A stretch of 64,000 bases of DNA from UBA10649 sp963749905 (GTDB lineage Bacteria > Actinomycetota > Actinomycetes > S36-B12): NCBI GenBank assembly GCA_963749905.1, contig CAVVOF010000003.1, positions 62,001-126,000 on the forward strand. Direction: 5' to 3'. Below are positions 16,657 to 26,627 of the stretch, piece by piece. Made by a program: the position numbers and the translations under genes. Position 1 is the stretch's first letter. Each line of letters starts with the position of its first letter. The notes beneath the pieces were generated by a model. The model was not told where the DNA came from and did not search any database. It worked only from the letters and a program-made list of their open reading frames with translations.

Positions 16657-18801
16657 ACGGACGGCGGCGATCAACCGGTCGAGCAGATCGGACCCGGCCA
16701 TCAGCTGCTCGAGGGTGACGGCGTGCCCCTGGCCGTCGGTCATCGGCACCCGCCAGTTGGGGTACTCCTGGTCGGTGCCGGGCTGGTTCTGCGCGCGGCG
16801 ATCCCCGACCGCGTCGGGCAGCGAGACCCCGACCAGTCGGGCCGGCGACGCGGCAACGGCACGGTGCAGCCCGACGATGAGCGCCTCGAGTCCGGCGTCC
16901 GTCGACAGGTCCGCATCCTCCGCCAGCCAGCCGTGCCGACGCAGGACCTCGGCCCACGCCTGGCGCTCGTGTGCCGCGTTCTCGCGCTCGACGTCCTCCG
17001 GAGTGGTCAGCAGGCCGAGCTCTGCCCGGATGCGGACGTGCTCGTCGCGGAGGTAGCCGGCGCTGGGGGGCAGGTCGTGGACGGTCACGCTGGCCAGCAC
17101 GTCCTGCCGCCAGTCGTGCGGGTCCCGGATGACGCCGGACTCCGTCTCGAACCACAGGATGCTCGTGCCCAGGATGCCGCGATCCTCGAGCGCCTCGCGC
17201 ACCCAGGGCTCGACGGTGCCGAGGTCCTCGCCGACGACGAGCGCACCCGCGCGGTGCGCCTCCAGCATCAGCACGCTCAGCATCGCGTCGAAGTCGAAGC
17301 GGACGAACGTGCCCGCGTACGCCGGGAAGCCCTCGGGCACCCACCACAGCCGGAACAGGCCGAGCACGTGGTCGATGCGCAGCCCGCCCGCGTGCGCCAG
17401 GACGGTACGCAGCATGTCTCGGAACGGCCCGAAGGCCGCCTCCGCCAGCGCGTCTGGGCGCCACGGCGGCTGCGACCAGTCCTGGCCCATCTGGTTGTAC
17501 ATGTCCGGCGGTGCGCCGACGCTGACCCCCCGGGCCAGCACGTCCTGCAGCGCCCAGGCGTCCGCGCCCTCCGGGTGCACGCCGACCGCGAGGTCGTGCA
17601 TGATCCCGATCGCCATGCCCGCGTCCCGGGCTGCGCCCTGTGCGTCGGCTAGTTGCTCGTCGAGCAGCCACTGCAGCCAGACGTGGAAGTCGACGAGGGA
17701 CTGATGCTCGGCGCGGAACCCGGTCACGGCCGCGTCGCGCGGGTGGCTGAGCTCGTCCGGCCACTCCGCCGGGGCACCGTGCACGTCGCCGATCGCGCAC
17801 CACGTCGCGAAGTCCACCAGCCCCTCGCCCTGCGCCGCGACGTACGCGGCCAGGTCGGCCTGCCGCTCGTCGGACAGCGGCACCTGCCGGATCGCCTCGA
17901 GCGCGGTCCGCTTCGCCCCCCACACCGCGTCACGATCGAGCAGGTCCGCGGTGTGGTCGAGCCGACGCAGCTGCCCGGCCAGCTCGGCGATCCGCGACGC
18001 CACGGCTCCCGAGACGGACGCGAACTCCGGCACGTCCTCGATCCGCAGGTACATCGGGTTGGCGAAGCGACGGGTCACGGGCAGGTACGGCGACGGGGAC
18101 ATCGGCGGCACCGGCGAGGCCGCGTGCAGGGGGTTGATCAGCACGAACCCGGCGCCGAGATCCCGCCCGCTCCACACCGACAGATCGGAGAGATCGCGGA
18201 GGTCGCCCATGCCCCACGAGGCCTCGGAGCGCATGGCGTACACCTGCGTCATGAAGCCCCACTGGCGATCACCCGCGATCGCGGCCGGGTCCAGCCGGCC
18301 CGGCGCCACGACGAGCGGCGCCTGCGCAGTCACATCGTCGGACGCAGCGTGAAGCACGTGCCAGCCGAGCGGCAGGTCACCGGGCAGGCGGAAGCTGGCC
18401 TCGCCGATGAGCACCCCGTCCACGTCGACGGGCGGCACCCAATGGTCCATCTGCTCCAGGTCGCGGCGGTCCCCGTCCTCCAGCTCGACGAAGACGCGGG
18501 CCGGGCGACCGTCGGGCACGTGCACCCACAGCCGCTGGTCGGCGCCCTGACGCATGACGTAGACCGGGGGCAGCATCCGCCGCCAGTCCCGCAGCCGCTT
18601 CTCCTCGAGAGCCGCCTCGATCGACGCGTCATCGGAGACGTCCAACCCGAGCGCGCGCAGCACGGCACGGACGGTGGCCTCCCCCACGCGAACGAGCTGT
18701 CCACCCTGGTCCCAGTACTCGGTCGCCACTCCGTAGGCGTCGGCCAGCCGGGCCAGGTGCTCGGGAACGGGCTGCCATTCGGGCGCGGACGGGGTGGTCA
18801 C
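16654..18801 (-). CDS. malQ: 4-alpha-glucanotransferase (amylomaltase, GH77)
   Basis: A 715-residue GH77 enzyme that transfers alpha-1,4-glucan segments in maltodextrin and glycogen metabolism. Key blocks are GDLPLGWHVL in the actinobacterial N-terminal domain, SSEASWGMGDLRDL-like sequence, the nucleophile region GGLRIDHVLGLFRLWWVP, the acid/base stretch VVGEDLGTVEPWV and TVHDLPPSAGY. The long N-terminus is normal for actinobacteria. GTG 18801 is chosen because it overlaps the amidase stop as GTGA and has GGAGG upstream. Confidence 0.95.
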   Translation of the reverse strand: MTTPSAPEWQPVPEHLARLADAYGVATEYWDQGGQLVRVGEATVRAVLRALGLDVSDDASIEAALEEKRLRDWRRMLPPVYVMRQGADQRLWVHVPDGRPARVFVELEDGDRRDLEQMDHWVPPVDVDGVLIGEASFRLPGDLPLGWHVLHAASDDVTAQAPLVVAPGRLDPAAIAGDRQWGFMTQVYAMRSEASWGMGDLRDLSDLSVWSGRDLGAGFVLINPLHAASPVPPMSPSPYLPVTRRFANPMYLRIEDVPEFASVSGAVASRIAELAGQLRRLDHTADLLDRDAVWGAKRTALEAIRQVPLSDERQADLAAYVAAQGEGLVDFATWCAIGDVHGAPAEWPDELSHPRDAAVTGFRAEHQSLVDFHVWLQWLLDEQLADAQGAARDAGMAIGIMHDLAVGVHPEGADAWALQDVLARGVSVGAPPDMYNQMGQDWSQPPWRPDALAEAAFGPFRDMLRTVLAHAGGLRIDHVLGLFRLWWVPEGFPAYAGTFVRFDFDAMLSVLMLEAHRAGALVVGEDLGTVEPWVREALEDRGILGTSILWFETESGVIRDPHDWRQDVLASVTVHDLPPSAGYLRDEHVRIRAELGLLTTPEDVERENAAHERQAWAEVLRRHGWLAEDADLSTDAGLEALIVGLHRAVAASPARLVGVSLPDAVGDRRAQNQPGTDQEYPNWRVPMTDGQGHAVTLEQLMAGSDLLDRLIAAVR

Positions 18802-20195
18802 CAGGCCTCCGGGTGTCGATGTGCCCACGGGCGAGCGGCCTCGAGCTGAGAGGCGAGCGCCAGCAGGACGGACTCGTGCATCGGGCGGCCGACCAGCTGG
18901 ATCCCCACGGGGAGCGCATCGGCCGTCCAGTGCAGGGGCAGACTAATGGCCGGCTGCCCGGTCATGTTGTAAGGCGAGGTGTAGGGCGTGAACCGCTTCT
19001 GCGCCTCGAAGTCGGCCGCCGGATCGGAGTCGTCCCGCAGCGCGCCGACCAGGGCCGGGGGCTCCGCGAGCGTAGGCGTCAGGACGACGTCGACATGGGC
19101 CGTCTCCGCGAGCGCCTGCTCGGAGTGCTCGGCCATCATGCGCAGCGCGCGCTCGAGCTCGTCCGCCGACACCCGGCGCCCCCGTTCTCTCAGCCACTGC
19201 GTCAGCGGGCGCAGGTGCTCCTCTGCCTGGGGCGGCAGCGGGATGCCGGCCGCGCCCGCCGCCCACACCAGCTCGAAGTGCGGGACCGCATGCAAAGGGA
19301 CGGGAACGTCGACCTCGACGACGTCGTGGCCGAGGGAGACCAGCAGTTCCGTGGCCGCCTCGTAGGCGGCGACCGCCTCGTCGTGCGGCTCGGTCTCGGC
19401 GATCACCGGCTGCACATACCGCCCGATCCGGAGGCTGCCCGGCCCGCCGCGGTCGACGGACTCGAGGAGCTCGTCCAGGTAGGCGGCATCGCGTCCCGTC
19501 ATCACGCCGAGCAGGGCGGCCGTGTCCGCCGCCGTCCGGGCCAGCACGCCGTGCACGCCCAGCCGGCCCGGCCCCTCCGGGTACGGACCGGTCGGGACCA
19601 GGCCCCGGGACGTCTTGAGCCCGACGATCCCGCAGTTGCTGGCCGGGATCCGGATCGATCCGCCGCCGTCGGAGCCGTGCGCGACGGGGGCGAGGCCCGC
19701 GGCCACCGCAGCAGCCGCTCCCCCACTGGAACCGCCGGCGCCGCGCGCGAGATCCCATGGCGTGCGGGCGTACGGCCCGATATCGCTCTCCGTGTAGGCC
19801 GGCAGCCCGAACTCCGGCGTCGTCGTCTTGCCGGTCATCACCGTGCCGCCCGCTCGCAGGGCCGCGACGACGTCGTCGTCGAGGTCCGGCACCACGTCCA
19901 CGACCCGCGAGCCGAACCGCGTGCGCACCCCGCGGACGCGGTTGAGGTCCTTCACGGGCACGCATACGCCGAGCAGGACCGGCAGTTCCTCCGGATCATC
20001 CGCAGCGGCCACGGCGGCGTCCGCGGCCCGGGCCTGCTCCAGCGCATGATCGGCCGTGATCAGCGCGAAGGCGCCCACCACCTCGTTCAGGCGGGCCGTC
20101 CGGTCCAGGTAGTGCTGCGTCAGCTCGACCGACGACACCGTGCCTCGTCGGATCGCCTTCGCCTGCTCGACGGCCGTCAGGTCATGCAGCTCCAC
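18798..20195 (-). CDS. Amidase signature family protein
   Basis: A 465-residue amidase of the Ser-cisSer-Lys family that hydrolyses carboxamides. The signature region (about residues 150-185) reads GAGGSSGGAAAAVAAGLAPVA then SDGGGSIRIPAS, and the catalytic lysine lies upstream in VCVPVKDLN. It is not GatA: there are no gatB or gatC genes nearby, and the C-terminus (YNMTGQPAISLPL) fits stand-alone amidases. GTG 20195 has TAGGCT ending 6 bases upstream. It overlaps malQ as GTGA, forming an operon. Confidence 0.9.
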   Translation of the reverse strand: MELHDLTAVEQAKAIRRGTVSSVELTQHYLDRTARLNEVVGAFALITADHALEQARAADAAVAAADDPEELPVLLGVCVPVKDLNRVRGVRTRFGSRVVDVVPDLDDDVVAALRAGGTVMTGKTTTPEFGLPAYTESDIGPYARTPWDLARGAGGSSGGAAAAVAAGLAPVAHGSDGGGSIRIPASNCGIVGLKTSRGLVPTGPYPEGPGRLGVHGVLARTAADTAALLGVMTGRDAAYLDELLESVDRGGPGSLRIGRYVQPVIAETEPHDEAVAAYEAATELLVSLGHDVVEVDVPVPLHAVPHFELVWAAGAAGIPLPPQAEEHLRPLTQWLRERGRRVSADELERALRMMAEHSEQALAETAHVDVVLTPTLAEPPALVGALRDDSDPAADFEAQKRFTPYTSPYNMTGQPAISLPLHWTADALPVGIQLVGRPMHESVLLALASQLEAARPWAHRHPEAW

Positions 20196-20201
20196 CCCGG
20201 A

Positions 20202-20211
20202 AGCCTAGGGT
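20202..20211. promoter_or_regulatory. Overlapping divergent -10 elements
   Basis: AGCCTAGGGT contains TAGGCT on the minus strand (20207-20202) and TAGGGT on the plus strand (20206-20211). Each ends exactly 6 bases before a GTG start: the amidase at 20195 and the prolyl oligopeptidase at 20218. The two hexamers share two base pairs, so the two promoters should exclude each other. Confidence 0.6.
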
Positions 20212-20217
20212 TAGCCC

Positions 20218-22314
20218 GTGACCAGTGCCCCTGACACCACCCGGCCCGAGTATCCGATCGCCCCGCGGGTCGACGTCGTCGAGGACTTCCACGGCACCCC
20301 GGTGGCCGACCCGTATCGCTGGCTCGAGTCCGGCGACGACCCCCGCACGGTCGAGTGGCTGGCCCAGCAGCGTGAACTGATGACGGCGGAGCGCGGCACC
20401 TGGACCCGTCGTGACTCCTTCGCGGACCGTGTCGAGCAGCTGCTCGGCGCCGGCTCCATCTCGCCGCCCTACTGGCGCGGCGACCGGTACTTCCTGTCGC
20501 GGCGCGAGCCCGGCCAGCAGTTCTCCGTCCTCTACGTCGTCGACGCCGACGGCACCGAGCGCGTGCTCATCGACCCGATGGCACTGGACCCGTCCGGGGT
20601 GACCACGCTCGACGCCTGGCAGCCGTCGAAGGAGGGCGACCGGCTCGCCTACCAGCTGTCCGTCGGCGGCAACGAGGAGTCGCTCCTGTACGTGATGGAC
20701 GTCGCCACCGGCGAGACGATCGAAGGCCCGATCGACAGGTGCCGGTACTCGCCGGTCGCCTGGCTCCCCGGCGGCGAGGCGTACTACTACGTGCGCAGGC
20801 TGGACCCCGCCCTGCTGCCCGAGTCCGAGCAGAACTTCCACCGTCGGGTCTACCTCCATCGCGTGGGGGCCTCCCCCGACGACGACGTCCTGGTCTTCGG
20901 CTCCGGCATGACCATGACCAACTACTACGGCGCCGAGGTCAGCCGCGACGGCCGTTGGCTGCAGGTCTCCGCGGCCGAGGGCACCGAGCCCCGCAATGAC
21001 CTGTGGGTCGCCGACCTGACAGCCAGCCCGCCAGAGTCGCCGGCCTTCACGCTCGTCCAGGGCGATGTCGACGCGCAGACCTCGCTGACCTTCCTGCGCG
21101 ACGGCCGCGTGCTCGTCGCCACTGATCTGGCCGCCCCTCGGGGCAGGGCCGCGGTGACCACACCCGGGAACTGGACCAGCGACCACTGGCAGGACCTGAT
21201 CCCGGAGGATCCGGACGCGGTCCTCGAGTCCGTCACGATCCTCGACGGACCCGAGCTCGACGAGGACCTGCTGCTCTCGGTGCGCACCAACCACGGCGTG
21301 GCCCGCATGAGCCTGCATCGCGCAGCCGATGGAACGCTGCTCGACGAGGTCGAACTGCCCGGCGCCGGCACCATCGGCGGACCGGTCGAGCACATCGAAG
21401 GCGGCCCGGTCACCTGGTTCGTCTTCACCGACCACACCACCGTGCCGACCGTGTACTCGTACGACGCACGCACCCGCGAGGTGTCCCTGCACGCACGCCC
21501 GCCGGGCAGCGTCGAGGTGCCGACCGTCCACTCGCAGCAGGTGACCTACACCTCCGCGGACGGCACCGAGGTCCGGATGTTCGTGCTCTCCCCCACCGCC
21601 GAGCCGGATCGGCCGCGGCCGACGATCCTCTACGGCTACGGCGGCTTCGGCATCGCGCTGACCCCGGGCTACTCGGCGGCCATCCTCGCCTGGGTGGAGG
21701 CGGGCGGCGTCTGGGCGGTGGCCAACCTGCGCGGCGGCGGCGAGGAGGGCGAGGACTGGCATCGCGCCGGGATGCTCGCGACCAAGCAGAACGTGTTCGA
21801 CGACTTCCACGCGGCCGCCGAGTGGCTCATCGGCGAGGGCTGGACGACGGCCCAGCAGCTCGGCATCTACGGCGGCTCGAACGGCGGCCTGCTCGTCGGG
21901 GCCGCGATGACCCAGCGCCCGGACCTGTTCAACGCGGTCGCGTGCGTCGCTCCGCTGCTCGACATGATCCGCTACACGACGTCGGAACTCGGGCCGACGT
22001 GGACGGTCGAGTACGGCGATCCGGAGGACGCGGAGCAGTTCGGCTGGCTGCATGCGTACTCCCCGTACCACCGCGTCGTCGAGGGCACGGACTACCCGGC
22101 CACCATGTTCGTCGTGTTCGACAACGACACCCGGACGGATCCGATGCACGGACGGAAGATGTGCGCGGCCGTGCAGGCGGCCACATCGGGCGCTCGACCC
22201 GTGCTGCTGCGCACCGAGGGCGACGTCGGCCACGGTGCCCGATCGCTCAGCAAGTCCGTCGAGGAGACCGCTGACACGCTCGCCTTCCTCGCCCGGTGGA
22301 CGGGCATGGAATGA
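20218..22314 (+). CDS. Prolyl oligopeptidase family serine peptidase (S9A, protease II-like)
   Basis: A 698-residue peptidase with the S9A layout: an N-terminal beta-propeller and a C-terminal alpha/beta hydrolase domain. The nucleophile is about Ser554 in YGGSNGGLLVGAA, the oxyanion stretch YGYGGFGIA precedes it, and the Asp and His lie in FDNDTRTDP and EGDVGHGARS. The opening YPIAPRVDVVEDFHGTPVADPYRWLE is family typical. It cleaves short peptides, probably after proline or basic residues. GTG 20218 is set by the -10 spacing. It overlaps the following mscS-like gene as ATGA. Confidence 0.93.
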   Translation: MTSAPDTTRPEYPIAPRVDVVEDFHGTPVADPYRWLESGDDPRTVEWLAQQRELMTAERGTWTRRDSFADRVEQLLGAGSISPPYWRGDRYFLSRREPGQQFSVLYVVDADGTERVLIDPMALDPSGVTTLDAWQPSKEGDRLAYQLSVGGNEESLLYVMDVATGETIEGPIDRCRYSPVAWLPGGEAYYYVRRLDPALLPESEQNFHRRVYLHRVGASPDDDVLVFGSGMTMTNYYGAEVSRDGRWLQVSAAEGTEPRNDLWVADLTASPPESPAFTLVQGDVDAQTSLTFLRDGRVLVATDLAAPRGRAAVTTPGNWTSDHWQDLIPEDPDAVLESVTILDGPELDEDLLLSVRTNHGVARMSLHRAADGTLLDEVELPGAGTIGGPVEHIEGGPVTWFVFTDHTTVPTVYSYDARTREVSLHARPPGSVEVPTVHSQQVTYTSADGTEVRMFVLSPTAEPDRPRPTILYGYGGFGIALTPGYSAAILAWVEAGGVWAVANLRGGGEEGEDWHRAGMLATKQNVFDDFHAAAEWLIGEGWTTAQQLGIYGGSNGGLLVGAAMTQRPDLFNAVACVAPLLDMIRYTTSELGPTWTVEYGDPEDAEQFGWLHAYSPYHRVVEGTDYPATMFVVFDNDTRTDPMHGRKMCAAVQAATSGARPVLLRTEGDVGHGARSLSKSVEETADTLAFLARWTGME

Positions 22315-23268
22315 CCCCTCTGCAGGTGCCGCTGGCAGCGAAGGACGCGCCCATCTGGGAGGACATCAGCCTGTGGCTGACGACAACCGGACTGCGCATC
22401 GCCCTGATCATCGTCTTCGCGCTGATCGCCCAGCTCGTCCTGAACTGGGTGATCCGACGCGTCGAGCGTCGCGCCATCGCGCAGGCCAAGCACGAGCGGC
22501 TCGCGCAGATGCGCAAGGTCGCCCGGACGGCCGAGCTGTCCGAGGCCCTGCTCACCCAGCGCACGGTGCAGCGGGCGTCGGCGATCGGGTCCCTGCTGCG
22601 CAGCGTGGTCGTCGATCTCCGTCTGGACCATCGCGCTGCTCACCATCCTCCCGCTGCTGGGCATCGACATCGCCCCCTTGCTCGCCAGCGCCGGGGTCGT
22701 GGGCGTGGCACTGGGCTTCGGCGCGCAGACCCTCGTCAAGGACTACCTCTCCGGGATCTTCCTGATCACCGAGGACCAGTTCGGCGTCGGCGACCTGGTC
22801 GACCTCGGCCCGGTCATCGGCACGGTCGAGGAGGTCGCGCTGCGCTACACACGGGTGCGCGACATGACCGGGGTGGTCTGGTACGTGCGCAACGGGGAGA
22901 TCCTCCGCGTCGCCAACCGGTCGCAGGGCTGGACGCTCGCGATCGTCGACATCCCCGTCGGCTACAACGAGGACATGTCCAAGGTCCGCGAGATCGTCGA
23001 GCACGTGGCGACCGACATGGACGAGGACCCCGCCTACGACGACCAACTGCTCGGGCGCCCGAGCTTCGCCGGCATCGAGTCGGTGTCCGGCGAGGCCGTC
23101 GTCGTCCGGATCACCGCCAAGGCCGCTCCGGATCAGCAGGTCGTGGTCGCCCGCGCCATCCGCGAACGCGTGAAGAACGCCTTCGACCGAGCCGGCATCG
23201 TCGTCCCGATGGTCATGCGCGGCATCCCCGGCATGCCCGGCGCGACGCCCCCGGGAGGGGCCACGTGA
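22311..23268 (+). pseudogene. MscS-type small-conductance mechanosensitive channel, one frameshift
   Basis: The N-terminal part (start ATG 22311, overlapping the peptidase stop) encodes the first helix and a basic segment ending SLLRSVVV. The frame then breaks at about 22611-22617, and the next frame continues without loss (SVWTIALLTILPLLGID, then the pore-lining ASAGVVGVALGFGAQTLVKD). One extra base, or two missing, near GTCGATCTCC accounts for the break. The cytosolic vestibule domain (VGDLVDLGPVIGTVEEV...) is intact to the stop. Both halves are conserved, so this is either a consensus error or a very recent mutation. If intact, the channel releases solutes during hypo-osmotic shock. Confidence 0.85.
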
Positions 23269-23290
23269 CTGGTGACGGGAGAATCACCCC

Positions 23291-23743
23291 GTGACCACTG
23301 ACGTGCCGCAGCCGGACCAGCCGAGCGCCCTCCCGTACGACGTCTTCGGCGGCGAGGAGTTCTTCGAGCGACTGGTCCACGGCTTCTACGCCCGCGTCGC
23401 CCGCGATCCGATCCTCCGCCCGATGTACCCCGACGCGGACCTGTCCGCTGCCGAACGACGACTGCGCCTGTTCCTCATGCAGTACTGGGGTGGCCCGCAG
23501 ACCTACAGCGAGGAGCGCGGGCACCCGCGGCTGCGGATGCGGCACAACGACTTCACCATCGACTCGGTCGCCCGAGACCGCTGGCTCAGCCTGATGCACG
23601 ACGCGGTGGCCGACATGGACATGGACCCGGATGCCGAGTCCCAGCTGTGGATGTACCTGGTCAGCGCTGCGTTCGCCATGCAGAACGTCCCCGACGATCC
23701 GACCGGAACCCCGATCCCGGTCGTCCCCACCGACCCCGCCTGA
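23291..23743 (+). CDS. glbO: Truncated hemoglobin, group II (GlbO type)
   Basis: A 150-residue 2-on-2 globin with the trHbO features: FFERLVHGFYARV carrying the B10 tyrosine, MQYWGGPQTYSEERG, the proximal histidine in RMRHNDF, and the G8 tryptophan in RDRWLSLM. It binds haem and oxygen and has been linked to redox or nitric-oxide handling in related bacteria. GTG 23291 has GAGAAT ending 6 bases upstream. It follows mscS and precedes the GH13 gene on the same strand. Confidence 0.93.
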   Translation: MTTDVPQPDQPSALPYDVFGGEEFFERLVHGFYARVARDPILRPMYPDADLSAAERRLRLFLMQYWGGPQTYSEERGHPRLRMRHNDFTIDSVARDRWLSLMHDAVADMDMDPDAESQLWMYLVSAAFAMQNVPDDPTGTPIPVVPTDPA

Positions 23744-23764
23744 ACCAAGAGGAAGCGAAGCCGC

Positions 23765-25472
23765 GTGACGCATCACGATCAGACGTCCCAGGACTGGTGG
23801 CGCGACGCCGTCGTCTACCAGGTCTACCCCCGCTCGTTCGCGGACAGCGACGGCGACGGCATGGGCGACATCCCCGGGCTCATCGGCCGGCTGGACTACC
23901 TCGCCGACCTCGGGCTGGACGCGATCTGGATCTCCCCGTTCTACACCTCGCCCCTCCACGACGGCGGCTACGACGTCACCGACTACCGCTCTATCGACGA
24001 GCGGCTGGGCAGCATGGACGACGTCGACACGCTGGTGCGCGAGGCGCATGCCCGCAACCTCAAGGTCATCATGGACATCGTCCCCAACCACACCAGCAGC
24101 GAGCACCCGTGGTTCCAGGAGCTGCTGGCCGCTCAGCCCGGCAGCGCCGCGTGGGACCGGTACATCGTCCGCGAAGGCAAGGGCCCGGATCGGGAGGAGC
24201 CCCCGAACAACTGGCGGAGCGTCTTCCACGGACGCGGCTGGTCGCGGATCCGCGACGCCGCGGGCAACCCCACCGGCTACTGGTACCTGCACCTGTTCGA
24301 CACCACCCAGCCGGACCTGAACTGGGACAACGAGGAGGTGCGCGCGGAGTTCCGCAGCATCCTCCGCTTCTGGTTCGACCGCGGCATCGACGGCTTCCGC
24401 ATCGACGTCGCCCACGGGCTGGTCAAGGAGGCCGGCCTGCCCGACCACGACTACGCGTCGGACGAGGTCGAGATGCAGCCGGACATGTTCGCCGCGGACG
24501 ACGTCGCGCACGCGCCGTTCTGGGACCAGGACGGCGTGCACGACATCTACCGCGAGTGGCGCCTTGTGTCCGACGAGTACGACCCGCCGCGGATCTTCTG
24601 CGGGGAGACCTGGGTGCCGCATCCGGAGCGACTGGCGCGGTACCAGCGCCCCGATGAGCTGCACACGTCCTTCAACTTCGCGTTCCTCGACGCAGGCTGG
24701 GACGTGGAGCGCATGAAGGAGTCCATCGACGACACCATCGACAACCACGGCACCGTGGGAGCACCGCCCACGTGGGTGCTGTCGAACCATGACGTCGTCC
24801 GGCACCGCACCCGGCTGGCGCCTGTCGACGCCTCGGGACAGCCGGATCTGGATCGGGGTCTGCGACGCGCGCGAGCGGCCACCCTGTTCGCGCTCACGCT
24901 GCCCGGTTCCATGTACCTGTACCAGGGCGAGGAACTGGGCCTGCCCGAGGTGACCGACCTCGATCCGGCTGCCCGGCAGGACCCCGCGTGGCACCGCAGC
25001 GGGGGCACCGACGGCTTCCGCGACGGCTGCCGGGTGCCGATCCCGTGGTCGGGAAGCTCGCCCTCGTTCGGCTTCGGGCCGGGGGCAGCCTCGTGGCTGC
25101 CGCAGCCGCCGGAGTGGGCCGAGCTGTCCGTCGAGTCCGAGACGGGCGTCGCTGGCTCGACTCTCGAGCTGTACCGCTCGGCGCTCCGCGTCGCGGCGGG
25201 CCGAGCCGGCGCTCGGTGACGGGCCGCTCGCGTGGCTCGACGGCCCCGACCTCGTGCTCGCCGCGGTGCGGAGCGGCACCGACGGGCCGGGCCTGATCAG
25301 CGTCCTCAACGTAGGTGCGGGAGCGGCGGTGCTGCCAGCCGAGTGGGGCACCGAGGTGCTGCTCGCGTCTGGCGATGACGTGGCGGTCCTGGACACCCAC
25401 GAGGGAGCACCGGCGCTGGCGGTCGGCGCAGAGACGGCCGTCTGGCTCCGCGCACCCGTCCCCTCGCCCTAG
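23765..25472 (+). CDS. GH13 alpha-glucosidase/oligo-1,6-glucosidase, frameshift near the C-terminus
   Basis: A cytosolic alpha-glucosidase that cleaves glucose from malto- or isomalto-oligosaccharides. The (beta/alpha)8 barrel is complete: YQVYPRSFADSDGDGMGD, IVPNHTS, the nucleophile in GFRIDVAHG, the acid/base in FCGETWV, and SNHDV. The frame stops at 25219, but the next frame continues with homologous sequence (AEPALGDGPLAWLDGPD... to SP) and ends at 25472. Removing the C at about 25192 restores ALRVRRAEPALG. GTG 23765 has AGAGGAAG upstream. The sequence break may be an error; if real, about 90 residues of the C-terminal beta domain are lost. Confidence 0.9.
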
Positions 25473-25475
25473 TCT
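25470..25475 (+). promoter_or_regulatory. -10-like TAGTCT for the carboxylate-amine ligase
   Basis: TAGTCT ends 6 bases before GTG 25482 and includes the TAG stop of the frameshift-corrected GH13 frame. There is no ribosome site, as in other leaderless starts here. Confidence 0.5.
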
Positions 25476-25481
25476 GAGGTC

Positions 25482-26627
25482 GTGGAGGTCGAGTTCAGCC
25501 CGTCCGAGGGCAGCAGCCTCGGCGTGGAGGTGGAGTTTGCGCTCGTCGACGTCGAGACCGGCGGCCTGATCGGCGCCGGTCCCGCCGTGCTCGAGGAGCT
25601 GGCGAGGCGGCACGGCGGGCACGAGCACCCGCGGGTGAAGGCAGAGCTCTACCAGTGCACGCTCGAGGTCATCACCGGCATCTGCGAGACCGTCAACGAC
25701 GCTCGACGCGACCTCGAGTCCTCGATCGATGAGGTGCGCGCGATCACCGGGCCGATGGGTGTCGACCTCATCAGCGCCGGCCTGCACCCGTTCACCCCGT
25801 GGCAGTCGCAGGCGCAGTCCGTGGGCGAGCGGTACGACGCCATCGTCAACCGCGTCCAGTGGCCGGCCCGTCGGCTGATCACGCACGGCGTGCACTACCA
25901 CGTCGGCGTGCGCTCGGCGGAGAAGTCGATCCAGATCACCAACGCCCTCGCCTCCATGCTGCCGCTGTATCTCGCCCTGTCCGCGTCGAGTCCGTTCTGG
26001 CACGGCGCCGACACCGGGCTCGAGAGCGCCCGCACGAAGGTCTTCGAGGCACTGCCCACCACCGGCCTGCCGCCGGCGCTGGCTGACTGGGCCGAGTTCG
26101 AGGCGTTCATGACGTCGCTGATCCGGGCCGGCGCGATCTCGACCATCCGCGAGGTCTGGTGGGACATCCGACCGCACCCCAACTTCGGCACCGTCGAGCT
26201 GCGGATGTGCGATGCGATGCCGACGCTGACGGAGGTCGCCGCTCTGGCGGCGCTGGCGCAGTGCTCGGTCGCCCGGTACGACGAGCTGATCGACCGCGGG
26301 TACCGGCTGCCGGCGGAGCGGGACTGGGTCCTGCGCGAGAACAAGTGGCGGGCAGCCCGCTACGGCCTCGATGCGGCGCTGGTCGTCGACACCACCGGCA
26401 CCACCCGCGGGATCACGAGTGTGATCGAGGAGGCCGTCGAGGAGCTCATGCCGTTCGCGCATCGGCTCGACTGCGAAGCCGAGCTCGCCGACGTCCTGCG
26501 GATCATCGAGGTCGGCACCGGAGCGTCCCGGCAGCGCGCGGTGCACGCCCGCACCGGGGATCTCGTCGAGGTCGTCCGGGCCCTGCGTGCCGAACTGGCG
26601 ACCGGCCAGCCGGGGGCCACCGCATGA
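25482..26627 (+). CDS. Carboxylate-amine ligase (YbdK/glutamate-cysteine ligase 2 family)
   Basis: A 381-residue ATP-grasp-like ligase of the YbdK family. Typical blocks are SSLGVEVEFALVDVETG, KAELYQCTLEVITGICETV, HGVHYHVGVRS, and the C-terminal REVWWDIRPHPNFGTVELRMCDAMPT. Enzymes of this group form gamma-glutamyl amide bonds weakly with cysteine, and actinobacteria use relatives in thiol or glycopeptide pathways; the true substrate is not visible here. GTG 25482 is set by the -10 spacing. It overlaps the M20 gene as ATGA, so both belong to one operon. Confidence 0.88.
   Translation: MEVEFSPSEGSSLGVEVEFALVDVETGGLIGAGPAVLEELARRHGGHEHPRVKAELYQCTLEVITGICETVNDARRDLESSIDEVRAITGPMGVDLISAGLHPFTPWQSQAQSVGERYDAIVNRVQWPARRLITHGVHYHVGVRSAEKSIQITNALASMLPLYLALSASSPFWHGADTGLESARTKVFEALPTTGLPPALADWAEFEAFMTSLIRAGAISTIREVWWDIRPHPNFGTVELRMCDAMPTLTEVAALAALAQCSVARYDELIDRGYRLPAERDWVLRENKWRAARYGLDAALVVDTTGTTRGITSVIEEAVEELMPFAHRLDCEAELADVLRIIEVGTGASRQRAVHARTGDLVEVVRALRAELATGQPGATA

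Noticed and set aside
20182..22233. 683-codon antisense frame across the prolyl oligopeptidase
   Set aside because: Shadow frame; the plus-strand protein has a complete catalytic triad.
23213..25396. 727-codon antisense frame across the globin and GH13 genes
   Set aside because: Shadow frame spanning two independent genes and their gap.
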